From: Phoronis australis
Lineage: Eukaryota; Phoronida; Phoronidae
Assembly: GCA_002633005.1 (NCBI GenBank)
Contig: NMRA01000754.1
Coordinates: forward strand, 102,648-166,647
DNA: 64,000 nt
Direction of reading: 5' to 3'
Part shown: in pieces, positions 9,801 through 18,799 of the stretch
Layout of the letters: each line of letters begins with the position of its first letter
Numbering within the stretch: the stretch's first letter is position 1
Translations under genes and position numbers: made by a program
The notes under the pieces: generated by a model
The model's input: only the letters and a program-made list of their open reading frames with translations
Told to the model about the DNA's origin: nothing
Databases searched by the model: none

Positions 9801-12659
9801 AGAAAACAGTATCAGACATTGAGTCTGTCTAGTGAACAATAGTATTCTCTACATGTAACCTTATGTACAGGAAAATGTTTTGAAACATGAAGAAAAATAA
9901 ATAACACCATTTTTCAGCTCATACAGTACTCAAAACATTGAAGATTTTTTACTGCGTTTTATTTGATGGAAACTAACTGTGCTAATAATAGAATAGGTTT
10001 TATGCATTTTTGTTGGGAAATTTGACAATACTTCACTGTGTTTTAAGACAGTTAACACTTAGTACTGAAAACTCAAAGATTACAGAGGTTTAAATCCTTT
10101 AATATGCCAGAATGATTTTAAAAAATGCTCACATACTTAACGTCATTAAAATTCAAATGTCCATTTTAACACATCTCCTTACCTATCCAGCGCCCTTTGT
10201 GACCCTGTCCACCTTTGTAAGTGACCAACACTAAGACTAATACCACACCAACATCATAAAATGCACTGATTAACCCCGTCTGGGTACTGGACAAACCAAA
10301 TCTCTTCTCTAACATGGATAGAGAGCCAGAAACCATTCCATTAATAGCAGCCCCTGCAACAGAGAACCAGGGCAACTTCAATCAAATATGCCGCACGGCC
10401 CAGACACCAAGAAAGAACTAAAGGCCGAAACTAAAATTACAATAAATGCTGTCAACTCCTACATATTTCACATATTTTGGCCCTAACACAATTTCACAGA
10501 AAGGTTCACATTGAAAATCTCTTGCCTCACCTAGTACTTCGTACATGGTCATTTTTGCAATCAAGGCCCATGTGGGATATCTCATGCTGTTGCGAACATG
10601 AGGTGAAAGGAGTGACTGGCCAGTGTCCTGTGTGACCCACAGGCATTTGCTCAGAAGAGCGTTCTAACTACCGTATAAACTGGACATTCCCTTTAAGCGA
10701 GATAAGGATTGATTTGGTGATGTCTTTTGAATTTCTCCAAGTCAGGTGGTCAGCCTGACCACTTCCATCCATATTCCAGTTTCACTCTAGAGGATGGTCA
10801 TCAGTAGAGCCTGGGGCTATATTCATTAGCTTACGTAAATGCCGTTTACAATACAAAAGTTGACACGAATCAGCTGACATGGAACGAGATGTTCTAGCGC
10901 GAGTATGTGTATAAACGGGACTGACACGGAGCAAATTGACACCGGGGTGACAACATTTGCCACCCGTTTGTGAGGTAGAGCAATTTGCGCTTGATCATCT
11001 TGCTCCATGTCTATTATATGTCTAAACGTGAAACTGGGGCAAGGTAGAAAGGATCATCTCTACTGCGCTTGTGCAATGACCTACATACTGGTTCTCTGCC
11101 TGCAACTCCCATCATTTGTAAACCTGCGCATGAGCGTTCCCTTCTCCAGCCTACAACTTCCGCCACAGTTAGTGAGTTATGTGTGAAATCAGCCACTTGA
11201 CACCGATCAATCTGCTACGTGTTAGTTGCCCCTGGCCATAAGTTGATGTCAAACAGGACTACAGTGAAGTAGCTTTTGCTTAACAGATTGTGTCTGAAAG
11301 CAGCCAGGCTCTCTTTTTCCTTTTTCGTGAGGAGGGGACATGAAAACCAATGGAAGCCATAAAATATTGGAGGAGTGAAAATTCAGTTTAGTGTCTGGTT
11401 TCTTGAATTTTCAAAAATTGGTCATGCAATAGCAAGTTTGTCTACAAAACTGCAACAGCCTTGCTATTGGTTAGAAAGGAGTTTGCAGCATGGCTTATCA
11501 GCTAATTATACGCATCACTGCAGACTCACAACAGAAAGTGAGGCTGAAAGAATGTGGATAAACCAGTTATTGTGCTGAAGGAATCTCGTTTAAAGGCAGC
11601 TTTCATCGATACTAATGTTGAGGCCTCCATGTTTTGGGGAATTGCAGTTATGGTACATGAACGCTTAACATCGGTCCTGGATCGAAGTTAACAGCGCCAC
11701 TGAGTTAACTTAGCACTAAACAGATGGATTTAAGAGCGGAGCGTCGATGCTGTGGTGCTGTGTGATGCAGTCACCTTCGGTCCCATTGAAGTTATCGCCA
11801 GGTTCCACTGTTATCGTCAACAATTAAAGGGTATAAGTGTCGTCGCTAATAGTTGCTTATATTTTGATCGAATAATCACCCATTGAATTAAAAATAAATT
11901 TTATGTCAATTAGCACATGTGTATGAACATGTTCCCAAATTGTCATATTAAAAAAATCTTAGCATGCAGCGCTATCTTGCGATTACTTCGATTGCCACAG
12001 CGTCACCTACCCTTTACTTCGAAGTCCGTTAACTACTGAAGCCAGTATGAAAGGTATAGTTAACATCGCAGTTTACATCGACGCTCCGTGCAGAGTTAAG
12101 TCAGTACGAAAAGGCCTTAAAGGACATGTTCACCACATGGTAAATAAATGCTTAATCATTATGAAAAAAAACATTGGCAACCCATAGGCAACAGTTCATT
12201 AAATTTGCACACTGGACAGTTGGTGCTGCATGGTTACTCAGTTAACTTCACGCACCCATTATTAAGTAAACCAAGAAGTCTACGTATTCACCTATTTCAC
12301 ATACCCGGACTACCAGATCATATCTAACTTAATTTGTGCCAAGTAAGTGGAAAATTACTGTGCAAAGTTTGATTATCCCTGTCCACCATTACATGATTGG
12401 GTATGTCGTAGACAGACCAATTACCTTGCACGACAATCATCGCACACAAAAAGCCGAGTAGCCATCTTGAGTTATGAATAACCTGTAGAAATGACGGTGT
12501 GAATTTGAACCAGCCATACTTGGGCTCCCCCACGTGGCTACCCTTGACACCATACTGGACATCCACATGATTGGAGCAATGGCCACCATCAGAGTTGTCT
12601 TGGTGAGGATGAGAGTTTTTCTGGAGATCAGTCATGACGGACCTTAAAAGCATAACCAT
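557..12659 (-). CDS. SLCO: Organic anion transporter (SLCO/OATP family), whole gene, 11 coding exons
   Basis: Multi-pass plasma-membrane carrier of the OATP family, which exchanges large amphipathic organic anions (family knowledge). Exons, in coding order: 12659-12425, 10353-10183, 9688-9581, 8416-8243, 7910-7808, 7435-7314, 6350-6093, 5203-5002, 2998-2851, 2317-2050 and 840-557. Phases agree at every junction and the sum is 2073 bases (690 residues plus stop), normal for the family. Seen in the protein: KYGWFKFTPSFLQ at the N-terminus, GLSSTQTGLI near residue 105, the OATP signature DPRWYGAWWLG at about 271-281, a Kazal-like loop with about ten cysteines at about 470-530, and IPGPIVVGYIFDTAC near the end. 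All introns use AG acceptors and GT donors except one problem at exon 10. No upstream noncoding exon was identified, although an acceptor just before the ATG suggests one. Which SLCO subfamily is not decided. Confidence 0.93.
841..2049 (-). other. SLCO intron 10
   Basis: Noncoding; nothing recognisable apart from its acceptor (TGTTACAG) next to exon 11 and the unusual donor side described for exon 10. Confidence 0.6.
2050..2317 (-). CDS. SLCO: SLCO exon 10, end of Kazal loop and membrane segments 9-10
   Basis: Residues about 508-596. The acceptor CTTTCCCAG|ATC is clear. It encodes NCSCLANSTV, the last two loop cysteines (GKCVTSC), then hydrophobic MPAFMVMLFLFVFLMFMVA, VILRSV and FALRLQWFLLKTLAG. 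Family alignment expects the exon to end right after LAG (2068), but the next two bases there are GA, not GT. The nearest in-phase GT sites are after 2050 (CCT|GTTAAG, used here) and at about 2056, and would add about 4-6 residues. The 3' edge is therefore uncertain. Confidence 0.8.
2851..2998 (-). CDS. SLCO: SLCO exon 9, Kazal-like loop
   Basis: Residues about 458-507, 148 bases, phase 2 in and 0 out. Acceptor CTTTACAG|TAA, donor CAAAG|GTGTGT. It carries the Cys-rich half of extracellular loop 5: CNTACDCSAEIYQPVC, then YFSPCHAGC, which is the Kazal-type pattern diagnostic of OATPs. N-glycosylation sequons (NTS, NLS) precede the first cysteine. Confidence 0.95.
2999..5001 (-). other. SLCO intron 8
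   Basis: Noncoding, about 2 kb. It holds the probable LINE 3' tail at 4851-4941. The stretch 3330-3440 repeats a short GTAGGCGC/GCGCCTAC theme in both orientations and may be a decayed element. Confidence 0.55.
4851..4941 (+). mobile_element. Probable LINE 3' tail
   Basis: The sequence GAGGGCCCTCTTGGAAAGCAG, followed by CACTGAAGAGGCCTCCCTC and an (AATAA)n-like tail, resembles the 3' ends of CR1/L2-type non-LTR retrotransposons, which close with a short hairpin and a microsatellite tail. It lies antisense to the SLCO gene inside intron 8. No coding part is visible upstream, so it would be a heavily 5'-truncated copy. Confidence 0.4.
5002..5203 (-). CDS. SLCO: SLCO exon 8
   Basis: Residues about 391-457, 202 bases, phase 1 in and 2 out. 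Acceptor CATCTTCAG|GTG, donor ACAGG|GTAAGT. It encodes AIVVTAATGGALLSGIIMHK, LNMDCGQMLRYC and a hydrophobic segment followed by CDNAQYAGVTVDY, the conserved entry into the large extracellular loop 5. Confidence 0.93.
5204..6092 (-). other. SLCO intron 7
   Basis: Noncoding; no repeat or exon recognised. Confidence 0.55.
6093..6350 (-). CDS. SLCO: SLCO exon 7
   Basis: Residues about 305-390, 258 bases, phase 1 at both ends. Acceptor GATTGCAG|ACA, donor CTCAG|GTACAC. It encodes the cytosolic loop (TNEAQIGSDAKV, FGKTVKDLPLALKNLL), then two membrane segments with the family blocks EGFLMGAYASFLPK and ESVFSVSASASS. Its first 66 bases and the intron tail are repeated once immediately upstream (6410-6534). 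Confidence 0.93.
6410..6534 (-). pseudogene. Decayed duplicate of the exon 7 acceptor and 5' end
   Basis: A 125-base unit containing intron tail, acceptor GATTGCAG and the first part of exon 7 is repeated in tandem at about 6285-6409 and 6410-6534. The duplicate acceptor would start an exon at 6475. It keeps the frame (TVSYLELRTNEAQIGTNAKV) but reads into a stop after about 40 codons, so using it would truncate the transporter. It has diverged at several residues. Confidence 0.8.
6535..7313 (-). other. SLCO intron 6 remainder
   Basis: Noncoding, AT-rich. The tail of this intron (6351-6534) contains the duplicated exon 7 piece; nothing else recognised. Confidence 0.55.
7314..7435 (-). CDS. 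SLCO: SLCO exon 6, OATP signature
   Basis: Residues about 264-304. The acceptor is TTTTTTCTAG|TGT. It carries the family signature DPRWYGAWWLGLV at the border of extracellular loop 3 and membrane segment 6. I chose donor CCCA|GTGAGC, giving QLP then NTASYREA, because it matches family spacing. A second in-phase donor (GGGG|GTGTGT, about 7270) would add about 15 residues and could be an alternative. Confidence 0.9.
7436..7807 (-). other. SLCO intron 5
   Basis: Short intron; nothing recognised. Confidence 0.55.
7808..7910 (-). CDS. SLCO: SLCO exon 5
   Basis: Residues about 230-263. Acceptor CATTTTAG|CATT, donor GCTAG|GTATGA, 103 bases, phase 1 in and phase 2 out. It encodes LLYCFSILGPAAGYLSTGQ, the conserved membrane segment with LGPAxGY, followed by the loop leading to the OATP signature. 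Confidence 0.9.
7911..8242 (-). other. SLCO intron 4
   Basis: Short intron. A hydrophobic minus-strand reading at about 8115-8165 has an acceptor-like CAG before it, but it does not match the OATP family and is not needed for continuity. Confidence 0.5.
8243..8416 (-). CDS. SLCO: SLCO exon 4
   Basis: Residues about 172-229. Acceptor TTTTCAG|ATA, donor ACCT|GTGAGT, 174 bases. It encodes an extracellular loop with possible glycosylation sites (RNATSN), then the membrane segment around AQLLHGFGASPMF and the family block YLDENVKQSSSALYT. Confidence 0.93.
8417..9580 (-). other. SLCO intron 3
   Basis: Noncoding, about 1.2 kb; no element recognised. Next to it, the 494-base intron 2 (9689-10182) is also featureless. 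Confidence 0.5.
9581..9688 (-). CDS. SLCO: SLCO exon 3
   Basis: Residues about 136-171. Acceptor CTTCCAG|CTG, donor CCAG|GTAAGG, 108 bases. It encodes AAGCAIMGVGSLFFALPQF, which matches the OATP membrane segment 3 consensus (G-x-G-S-x-x-x-A-L-P), then a polar extracellular loop rich in Asp and Lys. Confidence 0.92.
10183..10353 (-). CDS. SLCO: SLCO exon 2
   Basis: Residues about 79-135. The acceptor is TTGCAG|GGG and the donor ATAG|GTAAGG, phase 1 at both ends, 171 bases. It carries the family block EKRFGLSSTQTGLISAFYD followed by a hydrophobic segment and GGQGHKGRW, the conserved loop between membrane segments 2 and 3. Confidence 0.93.
10354..12424 (-). other. SLCO intron 1
   Basis: About 2.1 kb, noncoding. 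It contains a weak inverted pair: CGGAGCGTCGATG at 11737-11749 and its complement at 12077-12089, in similar flanks, which may be the remains of a small inverted-repeat element. Confidence 0.5.
12425..12659 (-). CDS. SLCO: SLCO exon 1 (coding), N-terminus and first membrane segment
   Basis: Encodes residues 1-78. The conserved OATP entry motif KYGWFKFTPSFLQ leads into the first hydrophobic segment (RWLLGFLCAMIVVQ). The donor is CAAG|GTAATT, phase 1. Two in-frame Met codons are possible (residues 1 and 9). An acceptor-like CCACAG lies 4 bases before the first ATG (exon edge about 12663), so transcription probably starts in an upstream noncoding exon that I could not locate. Residues 10-45 are polar and rich in His and Asp, as expected for a cytosolic tail. 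Confidence 0.85.
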
Positions 12660-12663
12660 GATT

Positions 12664-14478
12664 CTGTGGTAACAAGATAATAAACACGAGATCAGTTTTT
12701 ATTTAAACAAATGCCAAACCCTCAGGCACTAGCACATTAAAATTTTGATGTGGGCACAGTGTGCTGGGAAATTAACTTAGAAATACCATGTTAAGTGCAA
12801 CTCCCCCAGCAAATTGCCAGCCAGAAGAATTGTTCAGCAGATCCCATAGGCAGTGTTAAACTTTTGGTAGTTCAGCAAGGGGAAATCAATATTTCATTTC
12901 CACTGAAATTCAGACAACTTCTGTCAGCTAAATTTTCATTAAAACTTTAAAACACACCTTCCAATTATTGCTGCTTTAGTCCTTCATAGTGAACCAAAAG
13001 GTTAAGTTTGTTTACTGCATGGTAAATGAGAACTATTTATACACTGCGCTAGATATACATATAATGATTTTCTAATAAATCACCGCAAGTCTAATAACTT
13101 AGAGTGACACGCAATACATAACAAATAGACAGAGTGACAGAAACATTTTCCCATCCATCTTGAATCATTATTATACTCTTCCTCAGTATTCTGAAAATGT
13201 AAAAAGTCAATACATGACGACATCCCGTAGTGCTCCCAACTCTGAAGCCTGGGAGATAATTGGCCTGCTTGTTATCATACGGGACAAAAGACTGAGCTGG
13301 GAAGTCCACAAAATAGCCAGATGCTATCGCACGTTCAGCACCCCTCTCTGGAAAAGTTGCTGAACGACACAATGCTGTAATGAACTTTTAAGCATACAGT
13401 CTTGATAATTAGGCCCAACATCAATATATCGCTCCCAGCTGATAACTAGCGGGGTTTTACGACTCAAGACTGAGAAACCAAGTCTGATTGGCATGTAGTC
13501 GGTTAACACATGACGGCGACTCCCGTTGCTCCCAACTCGTTCAATTCTATAGCCCAACAACAAGTTGGGAAGTTTACCCCCGTAGCCAATATCGTACACC
13601 ACTGATTATAACTCCATACTAGCATTTATGGTTGGAGGGCCTGCGCTCTTTTGTTAGATAATTGCTCTAATCTCCAATCAGATCGTATCTAGCCTGACTG
13701 GGCTGCGCTGATAAAAATGAGAGTTAAGTTATAACAAATTTGTCAAAACATTCTAACGTAAGTATAAAAAACTATATAGTAGAAATTTAACTGTAGAGAG
13801 CAAAATATATTTTTATGACGAATAAATATTGCACATGATCTGATTAAGCTATAAGTTGGCCTAGTTGGTAATTTTTACTGCACATACTTTTAAAAGTTAA
13901 AAATAGGTTAGCACCAAGATGGATGCATGTTTTTAAACATGCTTAAAAGCCATTTTGAAAAGTTATTAACTAAATGATTTTAATTTGCTATTTACCAGTT
14001 TCCGGCACCTACTGCCAGTGCATGATCACAACTAAAATTTACTTTATGCATCTAAATCAGCAGGCGATAGGACCGTGAGGGATCATTTAGCAGTTTAGTC
14101 TGTGTACCAGTACAAAATAAGCCTCTATTCAACTATTCAAGTATCAGGATTAAAAGACTCCCAAGACCAAATCCATCCGGCAAAGGCAAATTTGAATACG
14201 AAATAACTTTTGACATTGATGAGTGTAACTGGCGAGTTTCACCCAGCAGTTTTTACCTTACAGGTTGAAGAACATCTCCTGGCGTATATGACGGATTAGT
14301 GACTGCTCCACAACTGAGTCACTGAGTGTCAATGCGGTCATTGACACTGACTGATCATCACGAGTCACTGAATGAGAGCTCAGTCCAGCGTGACACCATA
14401 GTCTGGTGACACTCTAGGCAATGACCATCGCCTCTGTTGGCCCGAACTCAAATCACCTACAACTTTTAAATAATAACG
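12664..14478. other. Upstream of SLCO coding start; no gene recognised
   Basis: Expected to contain the transporter promoter and any noncoding first exon; neither could be located. A diverged direct repeat occurs at about 13215-13345 and 13495-13600: both minus-strand readings share the pattern VGS..G.RRHVLT, which more likely reflects a repeat family than a gene. Confidence 0.4.
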
Positions 14479-14860
14479 CTATCATGCACTAACCTTTGCT
14501 TTCCCTGTTCTTTCAATTGACATGTACACGGTAGTGGGAGTTCGGGTCACACACCCCGAGTGTCAAACTGTTGTGCGTGAACTTGGAATCTGCTAATCTC
14601 AAGATAAAGCATAACAGAGTGTTGCGTAAAAAGGTGAAATTTTTGTTCGGTGAAAAGAATTTTTATAATTATTGGCCTCGAGTTCAACCATTTTCTCTTT
14701 TACCGTAACTCGTGTCGCTGAACCAGAGGAATATGTGAATGGCTAAATAGATCATTGTTTGGTGAAACTGATCGCCCGTAGTTAAGGTTGGAATTTTGAT
14801 AATACACAAAACGTACCGAGAGCCAGAGTGGCGTACATCATAGACTACAGTATAATCTAT

Positions 14861-14955
14861 GCGTACATGAAGTAATATCCCACGAGCCATTATTCCGCGT
14901 ATCGACCGAGACCGGAATAAGCCTGAGGTCGAGTGGGATACTACTTCATGTACGC
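14861..14955. repeat. Hairpin element, copy 1
   Basis: Arms GCGTACATGAAGTAATATCC (14861 on) and its near-complement ending at 14955 are separated by about 43 bases that themselves fold (ATTCCG/CGGAAT). AAACGTACC and GGTACGTTT further out extend the symmetry to about 14808-14972. Probably a MITE-like foldback. Confidence 0.8.
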
Positions 14956-15624
14956 CAATCGAGGTACGTTTGGCATTTATCCCATGCGCTTCGATGATTC
15001 CTAAGTTTCCTACATTTTTTCGGCAGACTTTTCAAATACTTCACCCAGACTGTTCACATGGCGGATCACATCCTATATGTATGTTCTTGTGCGTTAGGTT
15101 GCAAGTTTCATTTTCTCTTGAAAAAGAAACAGTTTTATAAGTCGATTTATTTTTTNTGCTTCGGGCCAACAGAGGCGATGGTCATTGCCTATCATGCACT
15201 AACCTTTGCTTTCCCTGTTCTTTCAATTGACATGTACACGGTAGTGGGAGTTCGGGTCACACACCCCGAGTGTCAAACTGTTGTGCGTGAACTTGGAATC
15301 TGCTTAATCTCAAGATAAAGCATAACAGAGTGTTGCGTGAACTTAGAATTGAATATCCTTTAAGGTAAAAAGGTGAAATTTTTGTTCGGTGAAAAGAATT
15401 TTTATAATTATTGGCCTCGAGTTCAACCATTTTCTCTTTTACCGTAACTCGTGTCGCTGAACCAGAGGAATATGTGAATGGCTAAATAGATCATTGTTTG
15501 GTGAAACCATAGATTATAGTCTATGGTGAAACTGATCGCCCGTAGTTAAGGTTGGAATTTTGACAATACACAAAACGTACCGAGAGCCAGAGTGGCGTAC
15601 ATCATAGACTACAGTATAATCTAT

Positions 15625-15720
15625 GCGTACATGAAGTAATATCCCACGAGACATTCATTCCGCGTATCGACCGAGACCGGAATAAGCCTGAGGTCGAGTG
15701 GGATACTACTTCATGTACGC
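15625..15720. repeat. Hairpin element, copy 2
   Basis: Second copy of the 95-base hairpin, carried in the second tandem unit, with a few substitutions in the loop (CATTCATTCC for CCATTATTCC). Confidence 0.8.
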
Positions 15721-16351
15721 CAATCGAGGTACGTTTGGCATTTATCCCATGCGCTTCGATGATTCCTAAGTTTCCTACATTTTTTCGGCAGACTTTTCAA
15801 ATACTTCACCCAGACTGTTCACATGGCGGATCACATCCTATATGTATGTTCTTGTGCGTTAGGTTGCAAGTTTCATTTTCTCTTGAAAAAGAAACAGTTT
15901 TATAAGTCGATTTATTTTTTGAAAAGAGGTAGCAAAGATGAAAATAAACGGCAACTGAGCAGTGAACTTGTAACATCTCCTGAAAAAACAACAATATTTA
16001 AGATTTTAATTTAATAGGATTCGGCGCCTGAGTTGCAGACGATACTGAGAGAAAGTGTCTTGCTATAATTAACACTGAGTTTTTTTCCAGATTTTACGTT
16101 TAGGGCCTGGTTGCATGTCGAGTGTTAGTTCATACACTGTCTGTTGCAACTGTATTACTTAAAACTACATTCGGAAAGTTTGATGATCGAACCGGCTGGA
16201 GACGTCCGTCGCCGAGTCGGCGACATTGACCTACTTTGAACTTTTGAACTTTCCATGTCAGAGGGCACTGTTGAAGTAGCTGCGGGAGGTGAATACGGAA
16301 AACTTTATTACATGGCCGTATTTCGCTCTCGACAGCTTCAACGCGCGTGGG

Positions 16352-16527
16352 ATAAATAGATTATTACATGGCGAAATCATTATCCCCCGTTAGAGCCCGA
16401 GTGGATTTTGGAGAATTATCACCCCCCGGCGAGGGGCGTTAGCCCCGAGGGTGTGATAATTCTCCAAAATCCACGAGGGCTCTAGATACGGGGGATAACG
16501 ACTGAGAACATGTAATAATCTATTTAT
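16352..16527. repeat. 176-base near-perfect hairpin
   Basis: The left arm begins ATAAATAGATTATTACATG and the right arm ends CATGTAATAATCTATTTAT. The inner arms GGAGAATTATCAC and GTGATAATTCTCC surround a GC-rich loop (about 16421-16442) in an otherwise AT-rich region. Arms are about 75 bases each with few mismatches. It has no coding potential and is probably a short foldback transposon or a recent palindrome. Confidence 0.85.
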
Positions 16528-16796
16528 ACCACATACTGAACGAGAAACATTGCAATGAACCTTTCTCGACTAGCCTCGGCTTTGTAACTTAACTTTCTAT
16601 GTCAGAGCGGGCCCGGTGTCGGAGGTCGTGACCTTTTATTAGAAAAGCCGAGCTATTTTTGTCAAATAATACTATACTCAAACCAATTGAAAATTTAAAC
16701 AAAATAGAAATATAGTGAATCTATAAGGTTTCAACTATTATATACACATTTTATCACGCTTAGCTTCGACCGGGAATATATCGTCTGCTAAAGTAG

Positions 16797-17589
16797 GTTA
16801 ACACTGCAAAAGGTACCCGCTCATCCAAAACCTTTACGGCAAACAGATGGCGCTGGATGCAATGATGCTTTACCAACAGGCAGCGCTGCTTACACTCATG
16901 TGACATTCTTGTGTGAACTGAATCTTGTGTTGATAGAACATAAAATACAGACGTTTCAACTTGGTGAACCATCAGCTGCCGTGTCGTGCCACGGCCAGTC
17001 CGGCTGCTGGGCTCAGTGTTGTTGGCTAACGAGACGCTGAACGAAAAAGAAAATATCGCAGAGAATAAAACCTAACATGTATATCACCATGTATAATTCA
17101 AGCATAATTTAAAAAATATAGTGGTTATATTTCAACCTAATTAAAATTATGGTTGTGAAGTTGCCAAAATCTCGCCGGGCGGAAAAGTGGCCGGGCCCGG
17201 ATTAGTAGCCTCACCATGGTCACGTTCATTTAATATATATTTTACCCCAGCGTTTAGGCCGAGCAACCACAACAGCGTATATTATTAACACTTTCACCTT
17301 AATTACATGTTATAAATAGTTGTTACAAATGGGGTTTTAAACATGGAATGTCGGACACAAAGATTTCTTTTCCACACAAATTCGCCACTCATCAGGACAT
17401 ACACTGTCTGGATCATGAACTCTCGTGACCTGTGGCTACAGTCAGCAGCAGCAGAATGTAGGTCAAGGTTCTTGGTTAAGATTCTCTGGCAGACAGTCTT
17501 ACTTGAGCGATAAAATGACACGTGATTGATGAAAAGCGCCATCTGTTAGCCGTAAAGGTTTTGGATGAGCGGGTACCTTTTGCGTTAAC
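16797..17589. mobile_element. Inverted-repeat element with ~55-base near-identical ends
   Basis: The left end 16797-16854 (GTTAACACTGCAAAAGGTACC...) and right end 17535-17589 are reverse complements with about one mismatch and a 3-base indel. The 680-base interior shows no transposase. Target-site duplications are not clear. A nonautonomous DNA transposon is the simplest reading. Confidence 0.65.
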
Positions 17590-17845
17590 ACTAGTAACAG
17601 AGTATAATGCTCAAATCAAAGGATCCCGACGACACGATAACCGCATTCAAATTGGAGATCGGCGATTTACAAGTGAGAGAACACGAGAGAAAAATTTCAC
17701 TGATTTAAACTTAGTTGAATATCGTTTTTATGGAAATTATGCGTCTTATTTTTCATAGCATATAAATGTCGGTGCAATGCCCTTTGCTGAAGATGCGATT
17801 GTTGCTCGTGCTCATTTAAGTATTCTATTTTCGCGTTCGATTACG

Positions 17846-17925
17846 TCAGCCGCTGAGTGGTGTATTGGTAAAGTCGGCGACTCTTGAGGCCCGGGTTCAA
17901 ATCCAGCCACGGATTCCGCCAAAAT
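17846..17925 (+). ncRNA. tRNA-Lys-like SINE head or tRNA pseudogene
   Basis: A-box-like GAGTGGTGTATTGGTA and a perfect B box (GGTTCAAATCC) have correct spacing. The anticodon loop CTCTTGA gives CTT (Lys). The T stem has two mismatches and the acceptor stem pairs poorly, so a functional tRNA is unlikely. A tRNA-derived SINE with its 3' part running downstream is the best interpretation. Confidence 0.5.
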
Positions 17926-18659
17926 GTTATCTCACTGGTGAGAAAACTTTATTAAACGGTTGTATCGGCCATTCGAGGCTAAAATTGTGGTGAATTATTT
18001 TATTCAAATGTAACTTGATTTAGTGCAGTAACGTGATTATTTGACAATTAGTTGCCTCGCGTATTCCAAGTTCACGCAACACTCGCTTTTGCTTAATTTT
18101 GAGACTTGACAAGATGTTAAGTTCACGCATAACAAAACATTTATTTACTATTAAATTTATTTTTAAACTAGCGACATCTACCGAAGAAAAAGTACAACAA
18201 GCAGAGGGAGACAAACAATCCCATTGGACGGCCACTGGCGGCCATTGTTTTTCCATGGACCGTAGAGTCGTGTAGCGGACGTGTGTGGAATATACAAATA
18301 TGGCAAGACAACACGGCTCCAGACGGTAAAAAGAAACGGTGCTTTTTGCAATACCTGCGTCTGCAGCAACAGTTAATTGAAAATTCGTGACTTTTTTGCT
18401 TCCCCACTTATTAAGATAGATAATGTTCACGATTGAAACAAAAAATGTTTTTGTGTGAAACTGCTGCCAGTCAACCATGCAGTGATGGACCGGGTGCTTT
18501 GAACTTTTATGTCTTTACAGTTCCCTGCATTTGATCGCTTATATAGAAAATTATCGTTAATTGTTTGCATGATTTTGGGAAATATTGATTAGTGTATGCT
18601 ATGCCCATTGATTACTTTCTTTCATTTCTTTCTGCAGTCTTAATTCATTCAGATCTAAA

Positions 18660-18790
18660 AGATTATAACATTTACTATTACTACTTATTTACTAATTTTA
18701 TTATTGTTATATTATCATATATTTGTTATTATTTATTTATTATTATTTATTTTTATTTATTTATTTATTCATTGTTTTTATTGATTTGCT
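18660..18790. repeat. AT-rich TTATT/TTTATTTA simple repeat
   Basis: Low-complexity stretch of irregular TTATT and TTTATTTA units. Open frames across it are artefacts of composition. Confidence 0.8.
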
Positions 18791-18799
18791 GTTACTTAT

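Larger units (their letters stand above)
14479..15919. repeat. Tandem duplication, ~0.7-kb unit, two copies
   Basis: Copy 1 runs 14479-15155 and copy 2 15189-15919. They are nearly identical apart from small insertions in copy 2 (about 40 bases near 15335, and a 25-base palindromic insertion near 15510). Each copy contains the hairpin described separately. A single N (15156) and a short segment, 15160-15187, that is the reverse complement of 14417-14444 separate them. Confidence 0.9.

Noticed and set aside
11690-12110. Foldback element in SLCO intron 1
   Set aside because: Only a 13-base exact inverted pair with weak extension; not enough to call an element.
17846-17925. Functional tRNA-Lys gene
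   Set aside because: B box and anticodon loop are fine, but T stem and acceptor stem pair badly; better explained as a SINE head.
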